From positions 27,734 to 42,166 of the forward strand of contig NZ_JAKJHX010000029.1 in the NCBI RefSeq assembly GCF_021648855.1: a stretch of 14,433 bases of DNA, written 5' to 3'. This document shows, piece after piece, positions 5,921 to 12,782 of the stretch. Numbering within the stretch: position 1 is the first letter of the stretch; every line of letters begins with the position of its first letter. The DNA comes from Tychonema litorale BBK16. Lineage in GTDB: Bacteria; Cyanobacteriota; Cyanobacteriia; Cyanobacteriales; Microcoleaceae. A program made the position numbers and the translations under genes. The notes under the pieces were generated by a model. That model made no database searches, was not told the origin of the DNA, and worked only from the letters and a program-made list of their open reading frames with translations.

Positions 5921-7507
5921 TCACAACTTACTCAATTCGATCGCAGGTGCACGCAAAGACACCGTTTTATCAGCAGCAGCCTTAGCCACCAACGAAGGCA
6001 CAGAATCCCGCAATCTTGCTGTCAACTGTACAGTCGTCGCATCATAAACCTGAGTCAGCATCTTCGGATACAAACCAATGCCAATAATCGGCACTAACAG
6101 CGCCGCAATGATAAACACTTCTCGCGGTTCCGCGTCTACCAATTCCTCGTGTTCCACCAATTCCTTATTCTCAGAACCGTAGAAAATCTCACGCAGCATT
6201 GACAGTAGATAAATCGGAGTCAAAATCACCCCGAAAGCAGCGAGAATTATTACACAAACCTTAAACACGGGATTGTAAGCATCGCTGGTTGCAAAACCTA
6301 CAAACACCATCAATTCTGCTACAAAACCACTCATTCCTGGCAAAGCTAAAGATGCCATAGAACAAGTAGTCCACATGGCGAAAACCTTACGCATTTTCTG
6401 CCCGACACCGCCCATTTCGTCGAGCATGAGGGTGTGAGTGCGATCGTAAGTACAACCTACCATAAAGAACAAACTCGCCCCGATTAAACCGTGGGAAACC
6501 ATTTGCAGCATTGCGCCACTGGTTCCCAAATCGGTAAACGAAGCTATCCCGATTAACACAAAGCCCATGTGCGAAATCGAAGAATAGGCAATTTTGCGCT
6601 TCAAATTGCGCTGAGCAAAAGAAGTTAAGGCGGCGTAAACAATGTTTACTACACCCAAAATTACTAACAGCGGTGCGAAGGTAGCGTGAGCATCTGGGAG
6701 CATTCCCGCATTCATTCTGAGCAAAGCGTAACCACCCATTTTTAGCAGAATTCCTGCTAGCAACATATGGGCGGGTGCGGTGGCTTCACCGTGAGCGTCA
6801 GGGAGCCAAGTGTGTAGGGGGAAAATTGGCAGTTTGACGCCGTAAGCGATTAAGAAACCTGTGTACAGTAGCAATTCTATATTGGTACTGTACTCTTTGG
6901 CTGCGATCGCCCGCATATCAAAAGTCACCGTATCGCCATAAAACGCCATCGTCAGCGCACCAACCAAAATAAACAGCGAACCGCCCGCCGTGTATAGGAT
7001 AAACTTAGTTGCTGCGTAGAGCCGTTTCTTGCCGCCCCAGATGGACAAAATTAGGTAAATCGGCACTAATTCCAATTCCCAAACCAGGAAAAACAGCAAC
7101 ATATCCTGCACGGCAAAAACGGCTATTTGGCCGCCGTACATTGTCAACATCAAAAAGTAAAATAGCTTTGGTTTAAGAGTAACCGGCCAAGCCGCTAAGA
7201 TAGCTAAAGTAGTAATAAAACCTGTCAGCAAAATCAGCGGCATCGACAAACCGTCAGCACCCACCGACCAATTTAAATCCAGTTGCTCAACCCAAGTATA
7301 ACTTTCTACCAGTTGGAGCCCTGGATTGCTGAAATCGTACTGAGTGCAAAAAGCGTAGACAAGCAGAGCAAAATCAATCAAACCGACAATCAATGCATAC
7401 CACCGCACCGTCTTGCCATCCTTATCGGGAATTAAAGGAATTAGCAAAGCCGCAGCAACGGGAAACAGGATTGTTGTAGTTAACCAGGGAAAGTTAGCTG
7501 TATCCAT
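5921..7507 (-). CDS. ndhD: NAD(P)H-quinone oxidoreductase subunit 4 (NdhD)
   Basis: 528 residues, about 14 transmembrane helices, full length for the family. It is a proton-pumping antiporter-like subunit of the NDH-1 complex in the thylakoid membrane, which passes electrons from ferredoxin to plastoquinone. Conserved features: Glu144 and Glu146 in [16 protein letters not shown] (helix 5 channel glutamate), Lys225 and His232 in [20 protein letters not shown], and Lys256 in the helix-8 region ([12 protein letters not shown]). The start ATG at 7507 is followed by a typical short lumenal or stromal lead-in and first helix. ndhF lies upstream on the same strand across a 485-nt spacer, so ndhD may have its own promoter. 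Several NdhD paralogues exist in cyanobacteria. The adjacent ndhF and the absence of cupA argue for the NdhD1 type of NDH-1L rather than the CO2-uptake type, which is inference from context. Confidence 0.95.
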   Translation of the reverse strand: MDTANFPWLTTTILFPVAAALLIPLIPDKDGKTVRWYALIVGLIDFALLVYAFCTQYDFSNPGLQLVESYTWVEQLDLNWSVGADGLSMPLILLTGFITTLAILAAWPVTLKPKLFYFLMLTMYGGQIAVFAVQDMLLFFLVWELELVPIYLILSIWGGKKRLYAATKFILYTAGGSLFILVGALTMAFYGDTVTFDMRAIAAKEYSTNIELLLYTGFLIAYGVKLPIFPLHTWLPDAHGEATAPAHMLLAGILLKMGGYALLRMNAGMLPDAHATFAPLLVILGVVNIVYAALTSFAQRNLKRKIAYSSISHMGFVLIGIASFTDLGTSGAMLQMVSHGLIGASLFFMVGCTYDRTHTLMLDEMGGVGQKMRKVFAMWTTCSMASLALPGMSGFVAELMVFVGFATSDAYNPVFKVCVIILAAFGVILTPIYLLSMLREIFYGSENKELVEHEELVDAEPREVFIIAALLVPIIGIGLYPKMLTQVYDATTVQLTARLRDSVPSLVAKAAADKTVSLRAPAIELSKL

Positions 7508-7722
7508 TGCATTTTAAAATAGGCCATCAGTTATTAGGTTTAAACACATTTTGGCGCTTTTGGTCGAAATTTTATACTTTCTTTATACGGAATATTTTTT
7601 TTGGCAATATTTGCGACAAGTTGTGCGATCGCAAAAGTTGAGTTTAATCAAAGATTTATTTCTATTGGCTAATTGTCAATTGTGAGTTATTAAGCTAAGC
7701 CCAGTCCTTAAAATATCTCCTC

Positions 7723-7958
7723 GTGGGAAATGGCATTGCCCAAGGAGTGTCAACTTAATCGTAAAAACCTTTGTATTTCTTGTTGTTTACGGAGTTCAGA
7801 TCCCCCTAAATCCCCCTTAAGAAGGGGGACTTTGAGAGAATACTCTTGTTCCCCCCTTATTAAGGGGGGCTAGGGGGGATCTAGATTTCGAGACAAACAA
7901 AAAATACGGTAGGTTTGACCTAGAAAGTTGACATTAATAGGCATTGCCGTTTCCCTAC
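7723..7958. repeat. Foldback (MITE-like) element of about 236 bp
   Basis: The two halves are imperfect inverted copies of each other around a centre at 7840. Outer ends: GTGGGAAATGGCATTGCC (7723-7740) against GGCATTGCCGTTTCCCTAC (7940-7958). Next: TGTCAACTT (7748-7756) against AAGTTGACA (7925-7933); AAACCT followed by GTATTT (7765-7778) against the mirror positions at about 7901-7915; then AGATCCCCCTA (7798-7808) against TAGGGGGGATCT (7871-7882). Inside are two tight hairpins, TCCCCCTT/AAGGGGGA (7811-7829) and CCCCCCTT/AAGGGGGG (7851-7869). No coding capacity or transposase is present, and no target-site duplication was seen. The core 7798-7882 resembles a widespread cyanobacterial palindromic repeat. 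In a transcript from ndhF the whole element could fold into one long stem. Confidence 0.75.
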
Positions 7959-7965
7959 CCGAAGT

Positions 7966-7987
7966 ACACGGCATTGCCGTGTCCCTA
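7966..7987. repeat. CACGGCATTGCCGTG palindromic repeat after ndhF
   Basis: The stem ACACGGC (7966-7972) and GCCGTGT (7976-7982) encloses a 3-nt loop and is followed by CCCTAC. It lies 11 nt past the ndhF stop codon, so it could act as a weak terminator or as a 3' end stabiliser of the ndhF message. It is related to the repeats at 2361-2429 and to the outer end of the foldback. Confidence 0.7.
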
Positions 7988-7992
7988 CAGAT

Positions 7993-10038
7993 TTAACTGA
8001 TTCCAGAAACGATCGCAAAACCCAGAACTGCGACAAACACAATCAGGGCATAAAATTGAGCGCGACCGTTTTCAATGTATTTCAAGGCTTCGCCTGTTAC
8101 CAGGGCGAGAAAACCTGTCAAATTAACCACACCATCGACGACTCGCAAATCCACTTCCATGACTTGTCGCGCTAAACGGCGACTTCCTTGGACGAAGAGA
8201 ACTTCGTTGATGTCGTCGAGATACCACTTGTTGAGGGAGAATTCGTAAAGCGGCTTGATTTTTTGGGCGATCGCATTTGCATCGATTTTCCGGCTCAAAT
8301 ACATCAGAGAAGCCAAAGTAATGCCCAACAAAGCAATACCTACAGAGCTTCCACCCATGATCAGAAATTCCGTCAAATCGAACTCGGCGGCGTGTTCCAA
8401 TACTTCTTCCAGAGACTCCCCTGGTGCATGGATAAACTGCTCGAAATAATTGGCAAAGGGCGTACCGACAAAACCAATTAATACCGAAGGTATTGCCAAA
8501 ACCACTAACGGCAAAGCCATTGTTAGCGGGGATTCGTGAGGGAAATGGTCGTGTTCATCGTGGCCTTCACCAGTCGTGGCCAATTCCTTGATGTTCATCG
8601 CCCCAGGGCCGAATACCAAACCTGGTTGCAGAAGTTGCTGTTTGATGGCGTTGTTATTGCCCCGGAATTCACCCTCAAAGGTGCTGAAATACATCCGAAA
8701 CATATAAAATGCGGTCATCCCGGCTGTCACCCAACTCACAGCCCACAAAGCGGGATTGGCGTGAAAGGCTTGGGCGAGGATTTCGTCTTTTGACCAGAAA
8801 CCGGCAAAGGGCGGAATCCCACAGATTGCTAAATTTCCGATCAAAAAGCAAGCAGAGGTAATCGGCATATATTTCCGCAAACCGCCCATGACTCTCATGT
8901 CTTGAGCGAGTGCGGGGTTGTTGCCGACGACATCTTCCATGCTGTGAATTACTGAACCAGAACAAAGGAACAGCATCGCTTTGAAGTAAGCGTGGGTCAT
9001 CAAGTGGAACAGTCCAGCGCTATAAGCACCGACGCCCATTGCCATTACCATGTAGCCCAATTGGGAGATGGTGGAGTAGGCTAGGCCTTTTTTGATGTCA
9101 TTTTGGGTAATTGCGATCGAAGCACCCATGAATGCTGTAAAACAGCCCGTACAGGCGATTAAATTCATGACTGCTGGCAACCCTTCAAAGACTGGGTACA
9201 TCCGAGCAATCAGGAATACGCCGGCGGCTACCATTGTCGCGGCGTGAATCAGAGCGGAAATCGGGGTGGGGCCTTCCATTGCGTCTGGTAGCCAGACGTG
9301 GAGGGGGAATTGAGCGGATTTGGCGGCTGGTCCTAAAAATATGAGGACACCGAAAATGGTTGCCAAAGTGGCGCTGAGGGCTCCTGATTCGACTAGGGAG
9401 TGCAGTCTCTCGCCCATTACGTCAAATTCAAAGCTGCCGGTGGCCCAGTAAATGCCGAGGATGCCCAGCAACAGGCCGAAGTCGCCGACGCGGTTGGTGA
9501 CGAAGGCTTTTTGGCAGGCGTCAGCAGCGGGTTTGCGATCGTACCAAAATCCGACTAGCAGGTACGAACACATACCTACAAGTTCCCAGAAGATGTAAAT
9601 CTGGACGATGTTCGGGCTGAGGACTAGACCTAGCATTGATGAACTGAAGATGCTGAGATAGGCGTAAAAACGCACGTACCCATCATCGTGAGCCATGTAG
9701 CCATCGGTATAAATCATCACCAAAAAGGCGACCGTAGTGACGATCGCCAACATGACCGATGTCAGGGGGTCGATGATGTAGCCCATACTTAGCGAGAAGT
9801 CGCCAGCAGAAGCCCACTCAATAATTTTGGTGTAGCGTGCGTGACCTTGAATTTGACTCCAAAGCAATGCAAAGGAGAGCACCATTGACCCTCCCAGCAT
9901 GGAGACGATGATAATCGAACATCCTTGCCGGATCTTGTTGGTGGCTTGGTTAAATGTAATTAAGCCTAAACCTACTAGCATTGCACCTGCCAGTGGCAGG
10001 ACTGGAATCAGCCAAGCGTATTGATAAAGCAGTTCCAT
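7993..10038 (-). CDS. ndhF: NAD(P)H-quinone oxidoreductase subunit 5 (NdhF)
   Basis: 681 residues, the usual length for NdhF1, starting MELLYQYAWLIPVLPLAGAM at ATG 10038. It is the most distal proton-pumping membrane subunit of NDH-1, with about 16 helices. Conserved features: Glu152 in YIFWELVGMCSYLLVGFW, Lys240 and His247 in GPAAKSAQFPLHVWLPDAME, His265 in ISALIHAATMVAAG, and a hydrophilic stretch with HDEHDHFPHESP near residue 500, before the last helices. The C-terminal 120 residues hold the lateral helix and final membrane anchor. The ndhF-ndhD gene pair without cupA points to the respiratory/cyclic electron-flow form (NdhF1 of NDH-1L), not the CO2-uptake form; that subtype is inference. 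A palindromic repeat follows the stop codon directly. Confidence 0.95.
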   Translation of the reverse strand: MELLYQYAWLIPVLPLAGAMLVGLGLITFNQATNKIRQGCSIIIVSMLGGSMVLSFALLWSQIQGHARYTKIIEWASAGDFSLSMGYIIDPLTSVMLAIVTTVAFLVMIYTDGYMAHDDGYVRFYAYLSIFSSSMLGLVLSPNIVQIYIFWELVGMCSYLLVGFWYDRKPAADACQKAFVTNRVGDFGLLLGILGIYWATGSFEFDVMGERLHSLVESGALSATLATIFGVLIFLGPAAKSAQFPLHVWLPDAMEGPTPISALIHAATMVAAGVFLIARMYPVFEGLPAVMNLIACTGCFTAFMGASIAITQNDIKKGLAYSTISQLGYMVMAMGVGAYSAGLFHLMTHAYFKAMLFLCSGSVIHSMEDVVGNNPALAQDMRVMGGLRKYMPITSACFLIGNLAICGIPPFAGFWSKDEILAQAFHANPALWAVSWVTAGMTAFYMFRMYFSTFEGEFRGNNNAIKQQLLQPGLVFGPGAMNIKELATTGEGHDEHDHFPHESPLTMALPLVVLAIPSVLIGFVGTPFANYFEQFIHAPGESLEEVLEHAAEFDLTEFLIMGGSSVGIALLGITLASLMYLSRKIDANAIAQKIKPLYEFSLNKWYLDDINEVLFVQGSRRLARQVMEVDLRVVDGVVNLTGFLALVTGEALKYIENGRAQFYALIVFVAVLGFAIVSGIS

Positions 10039-10150
10039 GACTGATAAAGTTTAAAGTTTCTACTAGATTGACAAAACTGTAAACAATTGTCACACAGCCT
10101 TGCATGAATGGGCATAAATGCTTGATTTTTTTTGGGATGGGGGTGGGTTT

Positions 10151-10188
10151 ATTTAAGCTGTGGTTGAACCCGCCTCTACAGCTTAAAT
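10151..10188. repeat. 11-bp inverted repeat (ATTTAAGCTGT)
   Basis: ATTTAAGCTGT (10151-10161) and ACAGCTTAAAT (10178-10188) are perfect reverse complements around a 16-nt GC-rich loop. The enclosed CTGTAGAGGCGGGTTCAACC (read on the minus strand) resembles a dispersed cyanobacterial repeat. It is likely a mobile hairpin or part of the termination region before ndhF. Confidence 0.65.
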
Positions 10189-10199
10189 GCACAACAGCT

Positions 10200-10242
10200 T
10201 AGTGTTTGATCTCAGTTCAAACAAAACTAAGATCAAACACTA
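10200..10242. terminator. 18-bp hairpin, probable terminator downstream of thioredoxin
   Basis: TAGTGTTTGATCTCAGTT (10200-10217) pairs with 10225-10242 with one mismatch, around a 7-nt loop (10218-10224). This is a strong stem located about 80 nt after the thioredoxin stop and about 160 nt before ndhF. No T-run follows on either side, so it is called as a terminator mainly by position. Confidence 0.5.
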
Positions 10243-10268
10243 TTCTCGGTAAAAGAAACCGAATATCA

Positions 10269-10301
10269 AGATACCCGACTTCTGAAAGAAGCCAGGTATC
10301 T
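10269..10301. repeat. 33-nt hairpin element, copy B
   Basis: Same length and layout as 657-689: AGATACCCGACTTCT (10269-10283) folds onto AGAAGCCAGGTATCT (10287-10301) with two mismatched pairs. Position 5/29 is C-G in copy A and A-T in copy B, a compensated change that argues the fold, not the primary sequence, is preserved. Confidence 0.65.
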
Positions 10302-10324
10302 GATTGCGATCGCACCTAAAAATG

Positions 10325-10699
10325 CTACCTATTCACTGCTTCTTGGGGTTGTAGCAGTTGAATTTTGGGAGAATTCTGAACAGCGAGCATCCAGGAGTCC
10401 AGAGTCCGCATCAGTTCTTCCCGTCCTTGATATTGTTCAAATCGGAATCTAACTTTGTCACCCTCAAACAAAATCAGCGTGGGCAGACTTGTCAGCCGGT
10501 AAGTGTTGGCCAACTTGAAACATTGATCGGCATTCACCCCTAGGAGCTTGACTTTACCCGCCCACTGTGAATTAAATGTTGTGAGCGTTGGGTCGATCGC
10601 GCGGCACAAACCGCACCAAGGTGCCCAAAAATGAACTAAAACGGGGGTAGGCGCTTCAAAAACTTCTTGTGCAAAAGTGCGTTCGCTAACGGACAACAC
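10325..10699 (-). CDS. Thioredoxin with WCGLC active site
   Basis: 124-residue single-domain thioredoxin. The active site is WAPWCGLCRA with redox Cys29 and Cys32, and the cis-proline opposite is Pro73 (in LTSLPTLILFEG). Strand VLVHFWAP (20-27) and the rest of the fold are complete; the last 15 residues are an extra polar tail. Canonical thioredoxins have WCGPC; Leu in place of Pro31 usually raises the redox potential and changes partners, and atypical CGxC thioredoxins are known in cyanobacteria (TrxC-like group). The start is GTG at 10697-10699, supported by a GAGGG Shine-Dalgarno seven bases upstream; no ATG is in reach. The Z-ISO stop is 47 nt upstream, so the two are probably cotranscribed, and an inverted repeat in that gap covers the ribosome binding site. 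Confidence 0.88.
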   Translation of the reverse strand: MLSVSERTFAQEVFEAPTPVLVHFWAPWCGLCRAIDPTLTTFNSQWAGKVKLLGVNADQCFKLANTYRLTSLPTLILFEGDKVRFRFEQYQGREELMRTLDSWMLAVQNSPKIQLLQPQEAVNR

Positions 10700-10700
10700 G

Positions 10701-10745
10701 ATGATCCCTCAAAAATTAATAAATTTTTTCTATCCTAGGGATCAT
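10701..10745 (-). promoter_or_regulatory. Hairpin masking the thioredoxin ribosome binding site
   Basis: In the minus-strand RNA, AUGAUCCCU (10745 to 10737), starting one base after the Z-ISO stop codon, is perfectly complementary to AGGGAUCAU (10709 to 10701), which contains most of the GAGGG Shine-Dalgarno and ends one base before the GTG start. Between them, AAAAATT and AATTTTT can extend the stem with a 4-nt loop and an 8-nt bulge. The structure would block initiation unless opened, for example by ribosomes finishing Z-ISO. The fold is visible in the sequence; the regulatory role is inferred. Confidence 0.5.
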
Positions 10746-10746
10746 G

Positions 10747-11460
10747 CTACCAGTCTATGCTCCCCGTCGCACGCATCAAGAGTGGATGAATTTTCCACAG
10801 CACTCCGATAAAAATGGCAATTCCTAGATAAGAAGGCTTCAGAAACTCTAGCCAGTCAAGGGTTTGACGTTTTTGCCAGACTGCCAAAAACGGGAAAATT
10901 GATGTCCGAGATTTGATGGTTTCAAAGGATTCGCCAAAACGTGCCTGAAGTCGTCTGTCGCCGTGCCACACTCCGAACAGGTGGTGAAGTACCAAACCAA
11001 TGGAAGTGACGAGGGTAAAGCTAGTGCCAATCCACAGAGTGTGGGCTATGCACCAAATCACCTGTCCCACCATTTGCGGGTGACGAGTGATGCGGATGAT
11101 CCCGGTTTCGTAGAGGTGAACTTCGGGCTTTTGAATAGCGGCAATTTCTAGGAGGTTGAAAGTTGCTGGGTACAAAAATAGGAAGGAAATTGCCGACAGT
11201 ACCCAAACTAGGGGTTTGACTGCGGGGACGCCTTGTACTTGCCAAAGCTGTACGCCGTCGTAGCGGTGATTGAAAAAATAGATCACCAGAATAACGGCTA
11301 GGGGCAAACTGACAAGGGCAAATAAAACGCGGTAAAGTCTTGCTCCGATTAGCTTTTCAGCTTTGGGGCGAAGGGCGGCTAAACCGCTATGGGCGATCGC
11401 AAAACCCAGTAAAAGTCCGAGAATAATTAAGTGACTGTCAAGCGCCAAATCGATCGTCAT
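10747..11460 (-). CDS. Z-ISO: 15-cis-zeta-carotene isomerase (Z-ISO), NnrU-domain membrane protein
   Basis: 237 residues, about six membrane helices. It closely follows the plant Z-ISO pattern: GIIRITRHPQMVGQVIWCIA (120-139), HTLWIG (140-145), then HHLFGVWHGDRRLQARFGESF (159-179) and a C-terminal HPLL. Candidate heme-b ligands are among His24 (in AHSGLAAL), His127, His140 and His159/160. The family isomerises the 15-cis double bond of 9,15,9'-tri-cis-zeta-carotene, between phytoene desaturase and zeta-carotene desaturase, in the membrane; light can partly replace it. Bacterial NnrU proteins of denitrifiers share the domain but not this level of match. ATG 11460 starts the first helix directly; there is no Shine-Dalgarno. 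The gene diverges from rbcR and precedes a thioredoxin, which is suggestive given the redox-dependent heme in this enzyme. Confidence 0.85.
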   Translation of the reverse strand: MTIDLALDSHLIILGLLLGFAIAHSGLAALRPKAEKLIGARLYRVLFALVSLPLAVILVIYFFNHRYDGVQLWQVQGVPAVKPLVWVLSAISFLFLYPATFNLLEIAAIQKPEVHLYETGIIRITRHPQMVGQVIWCIAHTLWIGTSFTLVTSIGLVLHHLFGVWHGDRRLQARFGESFETIKSRTSIFPFLAVWQKRQTLDWLEFLKPSYLGIAIFIGVLWKIHPLLMRATGSIDW

Positions 11461-11526
11461 CGTAAATATTAAGAAAAGTTATTGATTCGGGGCCAAATTG
11501 TGTCACAAAGTATCTATGGGAGCATT

Positions 11527-11648
11527 CAGCGGTCAGCGGTCAGTTGACTGTTCGCTGTTGACTGTTCGCTGTTGACTGTTGACTGTTCACTGTTCACTGT
11601 TTGCTGACCACAATCAACCGTCAACTGTCAACTGTCAACCGTCAACCG
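11527..11648. repeat. Heptanucleotide tandem repeats (STRR type), two opposed blocks
   Basis: Nine 7-bp units of the form TT(G/C)(A/G)CTG run from 11544 to 11606, preceded by two CAGCGGT units (11527-11540). After a 7-nt break come five units TCAAC(T/C)G (11614-11648), which are the reverse-complement type. The two blocks can pair into a long hairpin of about 35 bp. Heptamer arrays of this kind (short tandemly repeated repetitive sequences) are known in filamentous cyanobacteria. The tract occupies the divergent promoter region of Z-ISO and rbcR. Confidence 0.85.
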
Positions 11649-11649
11649 A

Positions 11650-11669
11650 CCCTTCGACTACGCTCAGGG
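11650..11669. repeat. CCCTTCGACTACGCTCAGGG dispersed repeat
   Basis: This 20-mer, with CCCT/AGGG ends, directly follows the heptamer tract and matches a short repeat that I recall as very common in filamentous cyanobacterial genomes. It is imperfectly palindromic and lies 31 nt before the rbcR start. Confidence 0.5.
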
Positions 11670-11700
11670 CACCGCAAATGACCACTGACAATTTAGATAT

Positions 11701-12654
11701 ATGTCTGACCTTCCTTTCACTTTAGACCAGTTACGCATTCTCAAGGCGATCGCCTCTGAAGGAAGCTTCAAACGCGCCGCCGACAGCCTCTACGTGTCCC
11801 AGCCAGCCGTTAGCTTGCAGGTGCAAAATTTAGAGAGACAGTTGGACGTGCCACTATTTGATAGAGGGGGGCGCAGAGCTCAACTCACCGAAGCTGGACA
11901 CATGCTGCTGGGTTATGGCGAGAAAATTTTATCGCTTTGTCAAGAAACTTGTCGGGCTCTGGAAGACTTGCAAAATCTTCAAGGCGGTACTTTGATTGTC
12001 GGGGCTTCTCAAACCACAGGAACGTATTTGCTACCCCGGATGATTGGGATGTTTCGGCAAAAGTACCCGGATGTGGCGGTACAACTTCACGTTCATTCTA
12101 CCCGTCGGACTGCTTGGAGTGTGGCTAACGGACAAATCGATTTGGCGATTGTTGGCGGAGAAATTCCCACCGAACTTGTAGAAGCTTTAGATGTTGTGCC
12201 TTATGCTACTGATGAATTGGCACTGATTCTCCCTCCGTCTCACCCGATGGTAAAACAAGAAACAATCCAAAAAGAAGATCTTTACAAATTGCAGTTTATT
12301 TCCCTGGATTCCCAGTCTACAATCCGTAAGGTAATCGATCAGGTACTAACTCGTTGTGGGATTGACACCCGCCGCCTGAAAATCGAGATGGAACTTAATT
12401 CGATTGAAGCTATTAAAAATGCTGTTCAATCTGGATTGGGTGCTGCATTTGTGTCAGTTTCGGCGATCGAAAAAGAGTTACAAATGGGTGTATTGCACAA
12501 ATCTCAAATGGATGAAGTTATGGTGACTAGGATTTTGTCGCTGATTTGTAACCCCAATCGCTACCGTTCTAAAGCGGCAGAGGCTTTTAGTAATGAAATT
12601 TTACCCCAGTTTGCTACTTATCAAGAAACTGGGTCGAAAACCACGCCCTTATAG
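11701..12654 (+). CDS. rbcR: LysR-type transcriptional regulator RbcR
   Basis: 317 residues. The helix-turn-helix is at 6-65 ([40 protein letters not shown], then [16 protein letters not shown]). The effector-binding domain, about 95-300, starts with the very typical [20 protein letters not shown] and includes [19 protein letters not shown] and [13 protein letters not shown]. These blocks match cyanobacterial RbcR and the plastid Ycf30 lineage, which activates RuBisCO and other carbon-fixation genes when 2-phosphoglycolate or Calvin-cycle metabolites signal carbon limitation. The ATG at 11701 starts [10 protein letters not shown] as in its relatives; no Shine-Dalgarno is visible. It diverges from Z-ISO over 240 nt. 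A hairpin follows its stop. The closest alternative is the paralogue CmpR/CcmR, but the opening [18 protein letters not shown] favours RbcR. Confidence 0.9.
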   Translation: MSDLPFTLDQLRILKAIASEGSFKRAADSLYVSQPAVSLQVQNLERQLDVPLFDRGGRRAQLTEAGHMLLGYGEKILSLCQETCRALEDLQNLQGGTLIVGASQTTGTYLLPRMIGMFRQKYPDVAVQLHVHSTRRTAWSVANGQIDLAIVGGEIPTELVEALDVVPYATDELALILPPSHPMVKQETIQKEDLYKLQFISLDSQSTIRKVIDQVLTRCGIDTRRLKIEMELNSIEAIKNAVQSGLGAAFVSVSAIEKELQMGVLHKSQMDEVMVTRILSLICNPNRYRSKAAEAFSNEILPQFATYQETGSKTTPL

Positions 12655-12672
12655 GACGGCTTTAATTGTAAA

Positions 12673-12723
12673 CCTTATCTACGCTTAACACACATTTGTA
12701 AATGTGGGTGTGTAAAGGATAAG
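12673..12723 (+). terminator. Hairpin downstream of rbcR
   Basis: Nested pairs: CTTATC (12674-12679) with GATAAG (12718-12723), and CACATTT (12691-12697) with AAATGTG (12700-12706), the latter extended by ACAC/GTGT pairing across a small bulge. It sits 19 nt past the rbcR stop and before the kinase. There is no T-run (GAAAGTTT follows), so it may be an attenuator or 3' stabiliser and not a full terminator. Confidence 0.5.
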
Positions 12724-12782
12724 AAAGTTTAAATGACTAACGGTCGATTCTTCAATTTAAAATCTAAAACCTAAAATCGATC

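Larger units (their letters stand above)
7508..7992. other. ndhF-ndhD spacer, 485 nt, rich in repeats
   Basis: No reading frame of interest. The ndhD-proximal part (7508-7722) is AT-rich. It has TATAAA-like boxes near 7570-7590 on the minus strand, but no -35 box at a normal distance was found, so a promoter for ndhD is plausible and unproven. A short inverted repeat TTGCGA/TCGCAA (7611-7616, 7629-7634) overlaps a HIP1 octamer. The rest is a foldback element (7723-7958) and a palindromic repeat (7966-7987). Confidence 0.7.
10039..10324. other. ndhF upstream spacer with stacked hairpins
   Basis: 286 nt between the thioredoxin stop and the ndhF start; both genes are on the minus strand. It contains, from the thioredoxin side, a 33-nt hairpin repeat (10269-10301), an 18-bp inverted repeat (10200-10242) and an 11-bp inverted repeat (10151-10188). 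The ndhF-proximal 100 nt should hold its promoter; TTGTCA at 10069-10074 (minus strand) is a possible -35 box but no well-spaced -10 box is clear. TGACAA/TTGTCA (10069-10074, 10087-10092) is a small inverted repeat in that region. Confidence 0.6.

Noticed and set aside
7723..7958. Insertion sequence
   Set aside because: The element has inverted ends but no transposase reading frame and no visible target duplication, so it is listed only as a foldback repeat.
8188..8793. Plus-strand reading frames opposite ndhF
   Set aside because: ndhF is full length and conserved on the minus strand; the opposite frames show no protein family pattern.
5921..10038. CO2-uptake NDH-1 module (ndhF3-ndhD3-cupA)
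   Set aside because: No cupA or cupS gene is adjacent, and gene order with a long spacer fits ndhF1/ndhD1; the subtype still rests on context.
11468..11483. LysR-type operator (ATTA-N7-TTAT) beside the Z-ISO start
   Set aside because: Only a loose match to the ATTA-N7-TAAT style site in AT-rich DNA, and close to the start codon; not strong enough to list as a site.
11527..11648. CRISPR-like or operator array in the heptamer tract
   Set aside because: Seven-base units without spacers fit the known short tandem repeat class of cyanobacteria.
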